A stretch of DNA of 64,000 nt from Candidatus Gastranaerophilales bacterium (GTDB lineage: Bacteria > Cyanobacteriota > Vampirovibrionia > Gastranaerophilales > Gastranaerophilaceae). Position 1 is the stretch's first letter; every line of letters begins with the position of its first letter. The stretch spans positions 1-64,000 of the forward strand of contig CALUYN010000004.1 of NCBI GenBank assembly GCA_944325025.1, given 5' to 3'. Under the pieces are notes generated by a model. That model was not told the DNA's origin, did no database searches, and saw nothing but the letters and a program-made list of their open reading frames with translations. This document shows positions 25,172 to 33,442 of the stretch, one piece after another. A program made the translations under genes and the position numbers.

Positions 25172-26008
25172 ATGGCTACTGATTTTCTAACAAGTTACGA
25201 TTATTATTCTAGCAGACGTGATATGGAGGTCATATCAAATATTGTAGAGTCTTTAAAAAAAATTCTTGAAGAAGATAAACTGCAAACACAACCGCTTTTT
25301 TTAAAAACTTCTGAAAATCTAATATTAAATATTGCAAGAAAAGTTGTTCAGGAGAAAAAGAAAACTTTTTTAATTGGGATTACCGGAGAAAGTGCTTCCG
25401 GTAAAACAGTTTTTGTTGACAACACGATAAAAGCCTGTGTTAAAGACAAAAAAGAAGGGATTTATACAGTAATCCGCTGTGATGACTACTATAAAGATAC
25501 ATCTAAAGAACTTATAGAAGCAGGCAGTTATGAAGAATTGTTTAAAACTGGATTTAGCTTTGACACACCTGATGCAATTGATTTGGAATTAATGAAAAAA
25601 CACCTGATGAAACTAAAAGCAGGCAAGGAAATTGTTTCACCTAAATACGATTTCGTCACTTGTGTTTCTGACCCTGCAGGCGATGTCAAGAAACCTGCGA
25701 AAGTAGTGCTTACAGAAGGTTTATACGTTTTAAACGAAGGCATTAGAGATATTATGGACGTGAAAGTTTATGTATACACACCTTTGGAAGTAATCAAAGA
25801 CAGGTGGTACAAAAGAGCAGCTTTGAGAGGTAAAACCGGAGCAGCTGCAGACCTTCAATTTCAGGATGTAAACAAAACAGCGCAACAATACATTCGTCCT
25901 GCTTACCAGATATCAGATGCCGTTATTAACGGAATGGTTTCCCAAAAATATATTCAGGAAATTACAGACGAAATATTTAATACATTAAAAAATATAGTTG
26001 AATATTAA
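25172..26008 (+). CDS. Uridine kinase-like P-loop kinase
   Basis: 278 residues. Seen: an N-terminal extension (about 1-65), Walker A GESASGKT (72-79), a DDYYKD segment with the DDFY-type signature of uridine kinase/phosphoribulokinase family members, FDTPDAIDLELM, VLTEGLYVL, and a C-terminal RD/Arg-rich region (DRWYKRAALRGKTG). It would phosphorylate uridine or a related nucleoside or sugar. The N-terminal extension and divergent C-terminus make the substrate uncertain. Start preceded by ACAGGGGAAAAAGA. Ends at a bidirectional terminator. Confidence 0.8.
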   Translation: MATDFLTSYDYYSSRRDMEVISNIVESLKKILEEDKLQTQPLFLKTSENLILNIARKVVQEKKKTFLIGITGESASGKTVFVDNTIKACVKDKKEGIYTVIRCDDYYKDTSKELIEAGSYEELFKTGFSFDTPDAIDLELMKKHLMKLKAGKEIVSPKYDFVTCVSDPAGDVKKPAKVVLTEGLYVLNEGIRDIMDVKVYVYTPLEVIKDRWYKRAALRGKTGAAADLQFQDVNKTAQQYIRPAYQISDAVINGMVSQKYIQEITDEIFNTLKNIVEY

Positions 26009-26014
26009 TAAAAT

Positions 26015-26046
26015 AAAGGAGCCTGAAAAATCAGGCTCCTTTATTT
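26015..26046. terminator. Bidirectional terminator after the uridine kinase-like gene
   Basis: AAAGGAGCCTGA/TCAGGCTCCTTT stem with an A-rich loop and flanking A/T runs, between converging genes. Confidence 0.85.
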
Positions 26047-26047
26047 T

Positions 26048-26407
26048 TTAGTGATTTATCATACAAGGGCATTTTGGCTCGACAGGCTGTAAATAAATTC
26101 TATTACAAGTATCACAGGTTTCATTAAATGTTCTGGTACATGTCGGACAGGTGTTTAAAGTTACGCGGGTGCACTCATCGCATTTTACTTTTTTAACCTT
26201 ACACTTATTACAATTTTTAAATCCTGTAAAAGGATTAAGGCTAAAATTAGTCTTATTTTCACCTATACCGATATATGGCAGCGGATTAAGATAAGAAATA
26301 TAAGGCATTGGATTTAATGACTGCATTCCCTGCCACGCTGCAAATGCCCCTTGAGTTGAAAATGAAAAAGCACCTATAAGTGCTAAAGTAATACACAAAT
26401 TTTTCAT
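26048..26407 (-). CDS. Secreted CxxC-rich small protein
   Basis: 119 residues. Seen: a clear signal peptide (1-23) with cleavage after AFA, a short Pro/Tyr/Leu middle (about 28-60) and a C-terminal half with CNKC, CDEC, CPTC, CDTC and CPC spaced every 9-11 residues. The regular pairs suggest metal binding or a disulphide ladder outside the cytoplasm. No family recognised. The start ATG at 26407 has GGGAG upstream. Confidence 0.8.
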   Translation of the reverse strand: MKNLCITLALIGAFSFSTQGAFAAWQGMQSLNPMPYISYLNPLPYIGIGENKTNFSLNPFTGFKNCNKCKVKKVKCDECTRVTLNTCPTCTRTFNETCDTCNRIYLQPVEPKCPCMINH

Positions 26408-26496
26408 AAAATACTCCCATAAATTCTGACAGTTACAAATCTGTCTACAGATTTATTTTAAACTTTATAATTTATCTTTACTATAGACAAAATAAT

Positions 26497-26524
26497 AAGA
26501 GGACTACCCGAAAGTAGTCCTCTT
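26497..26524 (-). terminator. Terminator of the SLH protein gene
   Basis: AAGAGGACTAC (26497-26507) pairs with GTAGTCCTCTT (26514-26524). On the minus strand it lies about 25 bp after the SLH gene stop and is followed by ATTATTTT. Confidence 0.75.
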
Positions 26525-26549
26525 AAAAGTTAATTTAAAAATTTATGTA

Positions 26550-27824
26550 TTAAAGAGCCTGCTGAACTCTGCAAATTGAAGCATCATCAAGCAATATTAC
26601 ATAAACTTCTTCACCTGCTTTGGCATGGTATTTCAAGCCCGGAGTAACAAGACCGGTAATCAAGCCAACAGCAGCACCAACCGGAGTACCGATTGCAATA
26701 CCAGTACCGATTTTATCAGGGCTAGGAATGAAAGCGAACCCAACGCCTGCGCCGGTACCGATTGCACCGCCGGTTACTGTGCACAATGCCAATTTACCTG
26801 CAGTCATCCAGGGACCTTCTTTTAAAGAATAATCTTTAGAAAATGGTTTTGCATTGAATGCAAGCTGTTTACCGTTCGGTAAAACAACTTTTGTTAACTG
26901 AGGATATACTCTTGCGTTTTTGTTAAACCATCTCTGGTCTTTAATTTCATTGATTTGCGCAATAAATTTTGTACCTTCAGGAATAACAAGAGTTCCTTCT
27001 TTTGTATAGATAGCTTCCGGTGCAACAAAAGTTACGATATCGCCTGCTTTGTGTTTTTCAGATTTGAATTTTTCAGTGAAAGCAACAGCAAGAACGTTTC
27101 CTTCTGCAATAACACTTTCAACATTATTTACCATAACTTCATTGTTAGGAGCGTTTCTTTTAACATCAAGGTGTTCAACTCTTGTTTTGCCCAAGTATTG
27201 TTCTTTTACAAGGTCTAATTTTTCTTTTAATCTTGCTAAAAGAACAGCTGCTTCAGCTCTTGACAAATTGTCATTAGGTCTGAGCTCTCTTGAATCAGGA
27301 TAGTTTACGTAAATACCATAGTTGATTGTTTTAGCGTAAACTTTTTTTGCCCATCCAGGAATAGCTGCAGCATCTTTAAACTGATTAAGAACAGAAGTAT
27401 CAGCATTCATATCTTTTGTAATATGGCTGATAACAGACTGAGCCTCAGATCTTAACACTGGTCTGTAAGGCTTAAATGTGTTGTCAGGATAACCATAAAC
27501 CAAACCTAATTGCTGTGAACGCAAAATATTGCTGTAATCAGGATTGCTTGATGAAACATCTTTAAATTTGTTTGAAATATTAACGTTAATATTTTCATCA
27601 GACAAAACTTTCAACAAAGCATTAACGAATTCGACCCTTGTAATAGTTTTTTCAGGATTGAAACGATCTCCTGATAAAGTCATAATATTGTTATCAACAA
27701 CAATATTAATTTCCTTGCTAGCCCAATAATTCTGGTTTACATCAGCTATTGATGCAGCAAGGACAGATACGGCATTAAATGCGACCAAGCATAAAGCCAT
27801 AACTCCTGAAATAATTCTTTTCAT
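26550..27824 (-). CDS. S-layer homology (SLH) domain envelope protein
   Basis: 424 residues. Seen: a signal peptide (about 1-23, ending VLAA), three SLH modules (about 25-75, 85-135, 145-195, with repeated 'FKDV..', 'G.YP..F.P...ITR.E' patterns such as YGYPDNTFKPYRPVLRSEA), a middle beta-rich domain (about 215-335) and a C-terminal Gly-rich hydrophobic region (about 340-400, GTGAGVGFAFIP, GAAVGLITGLVTPG). SLH domains bind pyruvylated wall polymer; CsaB in this window could make it. I chose the ATG at 27824 with GAGGA 7 nt upstream; the GTG at 27830 is less likely. It could be a structural outer-layer protein. Confidence 0.9.
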   Translation of the reverse strand: MKRIISGVMALCLVAFNAVSVLAASIADVNQNYWASKEINIVVDNNIMTLSGDRFNPEKTITRVEFVNALLKVLSDENINVNISNKFKDVSSSNPDYSNILRSQQLGLVYGYPDNTFKPYRPVLRSEAQSVISHITKDMNADTSVLNQFKDAAAIPGWAKKVYAKTINYGIYVNYPDSRELRPNDNLSRAEAAVLLARLKEKLDLVKEQYLGKTRVEHLDVKRNAPNNEVMVNNVESVIAEGNVLAVAFTEKFKSEKHKAGDIVTFVAPEAIYTKEGTLVIPEGTKFIAQINEIKDQRWFNKNARVYPQLTKVVLPNGKQLAFNAKPFSKDYSLKEGPWMTAGKLALCTVTGGAIGTGAGVGFAFIPSPDKIGTGIAIGTPVGAAVGLITGLVTPGLKYHAKAGEEVYVILLDDASICRVQQAL

Positions 27825-27943
27825 TTTCACTTCCTCATATTTACTAGTAAACCTTTTTCGTGTATGATTATAACGTACATTTATATATTTGTAAACATGT
27901 AATTTATAATTTCAATTATTTACCCAATAAAGAAAGGAAAATT

Positions 27944-29380
27944 ATGGATAGTTACACTATGACGAAAATCGTTGCAACACTTGGACCTGCAACATCAACA
28001 AAAGAAAAGATAAGAGCTCTTTTCCACGCCGGTGTTACCATGTTCAGATTAAATTCTTCTCATGGCGACATTGACATGCACAAAACAAATTTATCTTACA
28101 TAAGAGAAATTGAAAAAGAAGAAAAAACGTTAATTCCTGTACTTTTAGACCTTCAAGGTCCAAAAATCAGAATTGGCAATTTGCCGGAATCTATTGAAAT
28201 TAAAAAAGGCGAAATTCTTAAATTCCGCCATCAGCCTGAAGTTACAGGAGATATTCTACCTGTTGATTACAAAGGCATGGCAGATGACGTTACACCGGGC
28301 GAAAAAATCATGATTGACGACGGAAAAATTCAGCTTGAAGTTGTGAAAGTTGAAGACAAAGTTATTTTCGCAAAAGTTTTAACTGACGGACTTTTGAAAC
28401 AGAGAAAAGGAATTAATATTCCGGGTTCTCAAGGAAGTTTGGACGTTTTAACAGAAAGAGATATTAAATTTGTTGATTTTGCAGCACACAATGACATTGA
28501 CTATCTCGGCTTATCATTTGTAAGACAGGCATCGGACGTTGTTAAATTAAGAGAATTGCTTCACGGACACGGTAACACTACAGCAAAAATTATTTCTAAA
28601 ATTGAAAAACCGCAGGCCGTTGAAAATATTGACAGCATTATTGAAGTATCTGACGGTATTATGGTTGCAAGAGGCGATTTAGGTATTGAAATTTCAACTG
28701 AAAAAGTTCCTATCGTTCAAAAAACTATCATCAGAAAAGCCAATGCTAAAAGAAAAGTTGTAATTGTTGCAACACAAATGTTGGACAGCATGATTGAAAA
28801 TCCAATTCCGACACGTGCTGAAACCTCTGACGTTGCTAACGCAATTCTTGACGGTACCGATGCAATTATGCTTTCAGGTGAAACAGCTGCAGGTGCATAC
28901 CCTGTAGAAGCTGTTGCGATGATGAAAAAGATTGCGGATACTGTTGAAGAATCACCGTTTATGAGAAAAAATAAATTCCCTCGCAAAATGATTGAGGAAG
29001 AAAAAGATTCTCAAGCAATGGCAATCGGTATGTCTATAGCAGATATGGCAAGAAAAATGAATATCAAAGCGGCAATCGCTCTTACTGGAAGCGGATTTAC
29101 TGCAGCAATGCTTGCTGAAGCAAAATTAAGCGTTCCTATTTTCGCATGCTGCCCTAACAGACATATCTGCCGTGACGTAAAATTATTCAGAGGTGTTTAT
29201 CCGATATCTCTTGATTTTAACGGCTCAATTGACAAAGCATCTATTGCTTTATTAGATGAATTTTTAATTAACAACCTGAAACTTGAAAAAGGCGACTACG
29301 TTGTTATCACCGGTTCTGTTCCAGAACTTCTTGTCGGCGGCACAAACTTTATTAAAATTCACGAAATCGGAAAAAATTAA
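27944..29380 (+). CDS. pyk: Pyruvate kinase
   Basis: 478 residues, usual length. Converts phosphoenolpyruvate and ADP to pyruvate and ATP. Seen: TKIVATLGPATS at the N-terminus, FRLNSSHGD, the active-site Lys in ISKIEKP, IMVARGDLGIEI, QMLDSMIENPIPTRAE and the C-terminal regulatory domain. I chose the ATG at 27944, with AGAAAGGA upstream; the frame stays open upstream to 27860 but has no ribosome site there. Terminator at 29396. Confidence 0.96.
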   Translation: MDSYTMTKIVATLGPATSTKEKIRALFHAGVTMFRLNSSHGDIDMHKTNLSYIREIEKEEKTLIPVLLDLQGPKIRIGNLPESIEIKKGEILKFRHQPEVTGDILPVDYKGMADDVTPGEKIMIDDGKIQLEVVKVEDKVIFAKVLTDGLLKQRKGINIPGSQGSLDVLTERDIKFVDFAAHNDIDYLGLSFVRQASDVVKLRELLHGHGNTTAKIISKIEKPQAVENIDSIIEVSDGIMVARGDLGIEISTEKVPIVQKTIIRKANAKRKVVIVATQMLDSMIENPIPTRAETSDVANAILDGTDAIMLSGETAAGAYPVEAVAMMKKIADTVEESPFMRKNKFPRKMIEEEKDSQAMAIGMSIADMARKMNIKAAIALTGSGFTAAMLAEAKLSVPIFACCPNRHICRDVKLFRGVYPISLDFNGSIDKASIALLDEFLINNLKLEKGDYVVITGSVPELLVGGTNFIKIHEIGKN

Positions 29381-29395
29381 AACTAATCAACAAAC

Positions 29396-29426
29396 AAAAA
29401 ATCCCGAAATTATTTCGGGATTTTTT
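29396..29426. terminator. Bidirectional terminator between pyk and yjbQ
   Basis: AAAAAATCCCGAAAT faces ATTTCGGGATTTTTT, with A and T runs outside the stem. Serves both converging genes. Confidence 0.9.
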
Positions 29427-29431
29427 GTTTA

Positions 29432-29848
29432 CTAATAAACAATTTGCACATAAACAGTTCTTGTTCTTGCTTTATTGTCAAAATCTATTAAAACAATCTG
29501 CTGCCACTGCCCTAGCTGCAAAGCTCCGTCAATCAAAGGCACCATAGTGCTGTTACCGACAATTGACGCTCTTACATGCGCATAACCATTGCCATCGTGC
29601 CAGGTTTCATCATGATGATATTGAGCTGCCAGAGGTGCAATTTTTTCAAGAGCTTCCGGCAAATCAACAAGAAGTCCCGGTTCAAATTCAATATTTGTAA
29701 TAGAAACAGTACTTCCCGCAACATAAACATGAACAACAGCAGACTGCAAAGAGTGATTGTAAACAGCATGTTTTACCTTTTGGGTTATATCAATAATATC
29801 CGTAAACCCCTGGGTATTAACAGTAAATTTTTCATTTATTACAGTCAT
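29432..29848 (-). CDS. YjbQ/UPF0047 family protein
   Basis: 138 residues, full length for the UPF0047 (YjbQ) family. Seen: the conserved HHDETWHDGNGYAHVRASIVG motif, trimmed here to its key His-Asp residues, and the end LGQWQQIVLIDFD. Some members have weak thiamine phosphate synthase activity, but the physiological role is unclear. It is 9 bp downstream of obg and likely in its operon; start preceded by TAAGGAGTTTAT. Confidence 0.9.
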   Translation of the reverse strand: MTVINEKFTVNTQGFTDIIDITQKVKHAVYNHSLQSAVVHVYVAGSTVSITNIEFEPGLLVDLPEALEKIAPLAAQYHHDETWHDGNGYAHVRASIVGNSTMVPLIDGALQLGQWQQIVLIDFDNKARTRTVYVQIVY

Positions 29849-29857
29849 ATAAACTCC

Positions 29858-31141
29858 TTAGCCGTAAATTTCATCCGAATAAAACGCAAATTCAAGATGA
29901 TTTATAATAACAGTATCACCGTCTTTTATTCCTTTTTTCGAAAGTTCATCAAATACTCCCATACCTTTTAAGATATTTTGAAGCCTTATTACCTGTTCTG
30001 AATTTCTTTCATCAGTAACAGATGCAAGGCGCGAAATTTTTCCGCCTTGAACAATGAAAGTATCTTTGGCAACCTTAAATATTTCAAACGAGCTGTCATC
30101 GTTGTTATAAGCACCGGTATCTTCATCAACAACAATTTCTATCTCAGTTTTTGGAATTTCATCAACTTTTTGAGATATAAAATCAGTAAGTTCTGTCAGA
30201 TTTTCACCGGTAACAGCAGAAATTTCAAACACATCAGATGCTTCCTCCTTGAATTTTTTATACAACTCAATTCGCGTATTTTCATCAACTGCATCAATTT
30301 TATTAAGGACTACTACCTGATAGAGTTTTGAAAGCAGTTCCGAGTATTTTGCAAGCTCTGCATTAATCTTCTTATAGTTGGCTAAAGGATCTGATTCAGT
30401 TATATCAATAAGGTGAACAAGAAATCTGCATCTTTCAACATGGCGTAAAAAATCATGCCCTAATCCTACCCCTTCCGAAGCACCTTCAATAAGTCCCGGA
30501 ATATCTGCAACAACGTAACCGTCGCCGGAACGTTTCTTCACAACACCCAAATTCGGGATTAAGGTTGTAAAAGGATAATCGGCAATTTTTGGTTTTGCAG
30601 AACTTATGCGGCTGATAAGAGTAGATTTGCCTGCGTTTGGCATTCCTAAAAGACCAACATCCGCAATAAGCTTTAATTCCAAAAATAATTCGCGTTCAAT
30701 AGAAGGTTCACCCGGCTCGCAAAACTGCGGGGCACGCTTTTGAGCGGTAGCAAATCTTGCATTCCCTCTTCCGCCTCTTCCGCCTTTTGCAACCAAGACT
30801 TTTTGTCCGTTTTCCGTTAAATCAGCAATAATTTTATCTGTTCTTATATCTTTAACAACAGTTCCAACTGGAACTTTTATGTATAAATCTTTTGCACATG
30901 CGCCATGCATATTTTTAATCCCGCCGTTTTCACCGGCTTCTGCTTTAAATACAGATTTATGCTTAAAATCCATCAAAGTAGACATATTTTCGTCGGCAAC
31001 TAAATATACATCACCGCCTCTGCCGCCGTCACCGCCTGCAGGTCCGCCTTTATCAACATATTTTTCTCTGCGCCACGCGACCATTCCATTGCCGCCGCGT
31101 CCTGATACTACCCTAATCTTGCACTTATCAATAAATTTCAT
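29858..31141 (-). CDS. obg: GTPase Obg
   Basis: 427 residues. Obg binds the 50S subunit and acts in ribosome maturation. Seen: the glycine-rich Obg fold (1-158, with GGNGMVAWRREK, GGDGGRGGDV), G1 GMPNAGKST, G3 DIPGLIEGA, G4 NKID, G5 SAVTG and the C-terminal OCT domain (about 345-427). I chose the ATG at 31141 (MKFIDKC), matching the family start; an in-frame ATG at 31162 lies inside a dispersed palindromic repeat. Followed by yjbQ. Confidence 0.95.
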   Translation of the reverse strand: MKFIDKCKIRVVSGRGGNGMVAWRREKYVDKGGPAGGDGGRGGDVYLVADENMSTLMDFKHKSVFKAEAGENGGIKNMHGACAKDLYIKVPVGTVVKDIRTDKIIADLTENGQKVLVAKGGRGGRGNARFATAQKRAPQFCEPGEPSIERELFLELKLIADVGLLGMPNAGKSTLISRISSAKPKIADYPFTTLIPNLGVVKKRSGDGYVVADIPGLIEGASEGVGLGHDFLRHVERCRFLVHLIDITESDPLANYKKINAELAKYSELLSKLYQVVVLNKIDAVDENTRIELYKKFKEEASDVFEISAVTGENLTELTDFISQKVDEIPKTEIEIVVDEDTGAYNNDDSSFEIFKVAKDTFIVQGGKISRLASVTDERNSEQVIRLQNILKGMGVFDELSKKGIKDGDTVIINHLEFAFYSDEIYG

Positions 31142-31157
31142 ATTTACACCGGTTTTT

Positions 31158-31183
31158 GTCATTCTGAACTTGTTTCAGAATCT
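31158..31183. repeat. Dispersed palindromic repeat, copy 1
   Basis: TTCTGAACTTGTTTCAGAA with a GTCA prefix and TCT suffix. Same family at 36140-36165, 40769-40794 and 49526-49551 (consensus TYCTGAACTTGTTTCRGRA). It sits just upstream of the obg start. Confidence 0.75.
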
Positions 31184-31206
31184 CTTTGTAATATAATAAT
31201 ACTACT

Positions 31207-32307
31207 ATGAAAAATATAAAAAATAAATTATTCTCTAAAGAACCTGTAACAATCGGCCCCGAAAGCGGTTATGACAATTATATAATGGCAATAGAATCAA
31301 GCTGTGATGAAACAGCCTGTGCAATAGTTAAAAACGGGCGTGAAGTTATTGCAAATGTTGTTGCATCTCAAATCAAAACTCATGCGCAATTCGGAGGCGT
31401 AATTCCTGAAATTGCGGCAAGAGAACATCTTGACTCTATCAACATTGTTATTGATGAGGCTTTTAAACAGGCAAAAGAGAATGCTGACCTTAATCCTGAA
31501 GATATAACAGCATTTGCAGGCACTGTAGGCCCCGGACTTGTCGGCTGCCTTCTTGTCGGATTAAATGCCGCAAAAACACTTGCATTAACGTATGACAAAC
31601 CGTTTATAGGGGTAAATCACCTCAACGCTCATCTTTGCGGAAACTATCTTGATACAGACTTAAAACCTCCTTTTATGGCGCTTTTAGTCAGCGGCGGACA
31701 CACGCAGATTATTGATGTAAAATCTTATTCCGAACAGAATATTTTAGGAGAAACCATAGATGATGCTGTGGGTGAAGCTTACGATAAAGTTGCAAGGCTG
31801 ATAGGACTTCCGTATCCCGGCGGGCCAAAGCTTGATAAAATGGCTCAGGAAGGAAATCCACATGCATTCAAACTTCCCGAAGCAAAAGTCGAAGGATATA
31901 ATTTCAGTTTCAGCGGGCTCAAAACAGCCGTCCTCCGCCTTGTTAAATCTTTTGAAGGCAAAAACCTCCCTTGTGAAAGGGAGGGGAACCGCATAGCGGT
32001 GGAGGGATTTTTGCCCGTAAAAGATATTTGCGCAAGCTTTCAAGAATGCGTTTCATCAACCCTGTTACATAAATTAAAATCTGCCCTTGAACATTCCGGC
32101 TACAAACAGGTTGTAATAGCCGGCGGCGTTGCTGCAAATTCTGAAATCCGTAAGAAAATATTCGCACTTGAAAATGAGGGGTACAAAGTTTTTGCCCCGC
32201 CAATGAAATACTGCACGGATAATGCAGCAATGGTTGCGTCGTGTGCCTATTTCAATACAAATACATTTGATGACGTTAACACAGAAGTATTTTCAAGAGT
32301 TAAGTAA
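31207..32307 (+). CDS. tsaD: tRNA threonylcarbamoyladenosine biosynthesis protein TsaD
   Basis: 366 residues; the family is normally near 340. TsaD transfers the threonylcarbamoyl group to A37 of ANN-decoding tRNAs. Seen: ESSCDETACAIV, HLNAH with metal ligands His138 and His142, SGGHTQI, GEAYDKVARL, PGGPKLD, FSFSGLKTAV and GGVAANSEIR. Two features add length: about 26 extra N-terminal residues before MAIESSCDE, and residues about 253-267 encoded by a palindromic repeat inserted in frame at 31965-32008. The insert lies between FSFSGLKTAV and the next conserved helix (ASFQE), a variable loop in the family. The start at 31207 lacks a clear ribosome site; an internal ATG at 31285 is possible. Confidence 0.93.
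   Translation: MKNIKNKLFSKEPVTIGPESGYDNYIMAIESSCDETACAIVKNGREVIANVVASQIKTHAQFGGVIPEIAAREHLDSINIVIDEAFKQAKENADLNPEDITAFAGTVGPGLVGCLLVGLNAAKTLALTYDKPFIGVNHLNAHLCGNYLDTDLKPPFMALLVSGGHTQIIDVKSYSEQNILGETIDDAVGEAYDKVARLIGLPYPGGPKLDKMAQEGNPHAFKLPEAKVEGYNFSFSGLKTAVLRLVKSFEGKNLPCEREGNRIAVEGFLPVKDICASFQECVSSTLLHKLKSALEHSGYKQVVIAGGVAANSEIRKKIFALENEGYKVFAPPMKYCTDNAAMVASCAYFNTNTFDDVNTEVFSRVK
31965..32008 (+). repeat. Palindromic repeat inserted in frame in tsaD
   Basis: Two hairpins in a row: CCTCCCTT/AAGGGAGG (31965-31984) and ACCGC-ATA-GCGGT (31988-32000), followed by GGAGGGA, which can also pair with the first arm. It stays in frame with tsaD and encodes about 15 extra residues. The CCTCCC...GGGAGG arms resemble the intergenic palindromes at 8288 and 11696. 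Confidence 0.75.
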
Positions 32308-32370
32308 ATTTTAAAAATTGTAAATTTTACACTATTTAAATAGCAAAAAAAATTTTGTTACAGATTTAGT

Positions 32371-32440
32371 AGTATAGTAAAACATCTTGGGAACAACTAT
32401 ACTATGAAATCTTCTTGCGGAAATAAAGTATATTTCCGCA
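32371..32440 (+). other. Two consecutive hairpins before the kinase-like gene
   Basis: AGTATAGT (32371-32378) pairs with ACTATACT (32396-32403), then TGCGGAAAT (32416-32424) with ATTTCCGCA (32432-32440). They lie between the tsaD stop and the kinase-like gene. Neither has a T run, so they may be a structured leader or a weak terminator. Confidence 0.45.
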
Positions 32441-32485
32441 TTATTATTAGAAGCAAAAAAATTTATTACACGTTTTATAAAAAAT

Positions 32486-33442
32486 ATGATAAATATTTCA
32501 CGGGGAAACAAGCACCAATATAATCAAAATTTTACAAGCGGTATTACACGAAAATTATCAAGGAATTATTATCATAGTGAGCAGGATATTGTAAAAATTT
32601 TTGATACTCATCCGCAAAAAAACGGTATTGCAGGACAGTTGCCGGTAAGTTGGTTAAAAAACATAGATACAAATGAAAAACGTAAAATCGTCAGTATTAT
32701 ATACACAGAATTTGCAAACAATATAAAACTTGCCAAAATCAGTTTAAAAACCGCAACAGAAAATCTTAATTACATACTGCACAAATATAAAATATTATCA
32801 CCAAATCAAAGTTATAATGTAAAAAAAATTGATACTTCAGGCTCTGTTTATACTGCAAATGGATACATTTTATCTGGAACCGGAATTGAGAGTTTCTTTA
32901 TTAAAGAATTTGCTGATCTGAACGATAAAAGTCCTAGAATGTACAAAATTATGACGGAAAGCAACGGCAAATTCGTAGAAGTTGCGCGTGCTCTATACCT
33001 AAATAACAGAATTAAAGACAGACATATTATGCACACTCACTGGGGTGACACTAAAAACGGCTATATGGTTAGCGAATACGTAAAACCAATAAAAAAATAT
33101 AAATCGCCTATTGAAATAAAAGAAATTTACGATACTGAAGAGGAACTTTTTATTGATTTGTATAAAAAATATGGTTTTACACGTAATGAACTAAAAAAAT
33201 ATAACGTTCAGACATCATATGAATATAAAAAAAAGTTTTACGCATACCCTGAAGATAGAATTATATACAACTATTTTTCAAATATGTTTGAAAAATACGG
33301 ACTAAGGGATTACGATTTATACTGCAACCCGGACAATTACATTATCACATTCGACGGCAACGGCAATCCGCTCTTAAAGCTTATAGATTTTGGAGGAATT
33401 ACACGACTTAAGAAACATTTGCATAGAGTTTGGATAAAATAA
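32486..33442 (+). CDS. Divergent protein-kinase-like protein
   Basis: 318 residues. The C-terminal 210 residues carry a kinase-like pattern: Gly/Ser loop IDTSGSVYTANGY (115-127), VAIK-type Lys140 (FFIKEF), a Glu at 165 (KFVEVARAL), hinge SEYVK (196-200), a catalytic-loop remnant NPDN (281-284) and IDFGG with metal Asp301. In the aligned HRDLKPEN position the catalytic Asp is Tyr279, so it may be inactive or use another residue. The N-terminus carries a short QNFTSG motif like the small proteins listed at 15538 and 18454. No clear ribosome site. The 3' end overlaps the convergent gshB-like gene by 35 bp. Family not identified. Confidence 0.7.
   Translation: MINISRGNKHQYNQNFTSGITRKLSRNYYHSEQDIVKIFDTHPQKNGIAGQLPVSWLKNIDTNEKRKIVSIIYTEFANNIKLAKISLKTATENLNYILHKYKILSPNQSYNVKKIDTSGSVYTANGYILSGTGIESFFIKEFADLNDKSPRMYKIMTESNGKFVEVARALYLNNRIKDRHIMHTHWGDTKNGYMVSEYVKPIKKYKSPIEIKEIYDTEEELFIDLYKKYGFTRNELKKYNVQTSYEYKKKFYAYPEDRIIYNYFSNMFEKYGLRDYDLYCNPDNYIITFDGNGNPLLKLIDFGGITRLKKHLHRVWIK

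Noticed and set aside
27885..27915. HLR1-like site before pyk
   Set aside because: Half-sites TTACATG and TTTACAAA exist but are 8 nt apart, not 10, with no GCAATT or TA block following.
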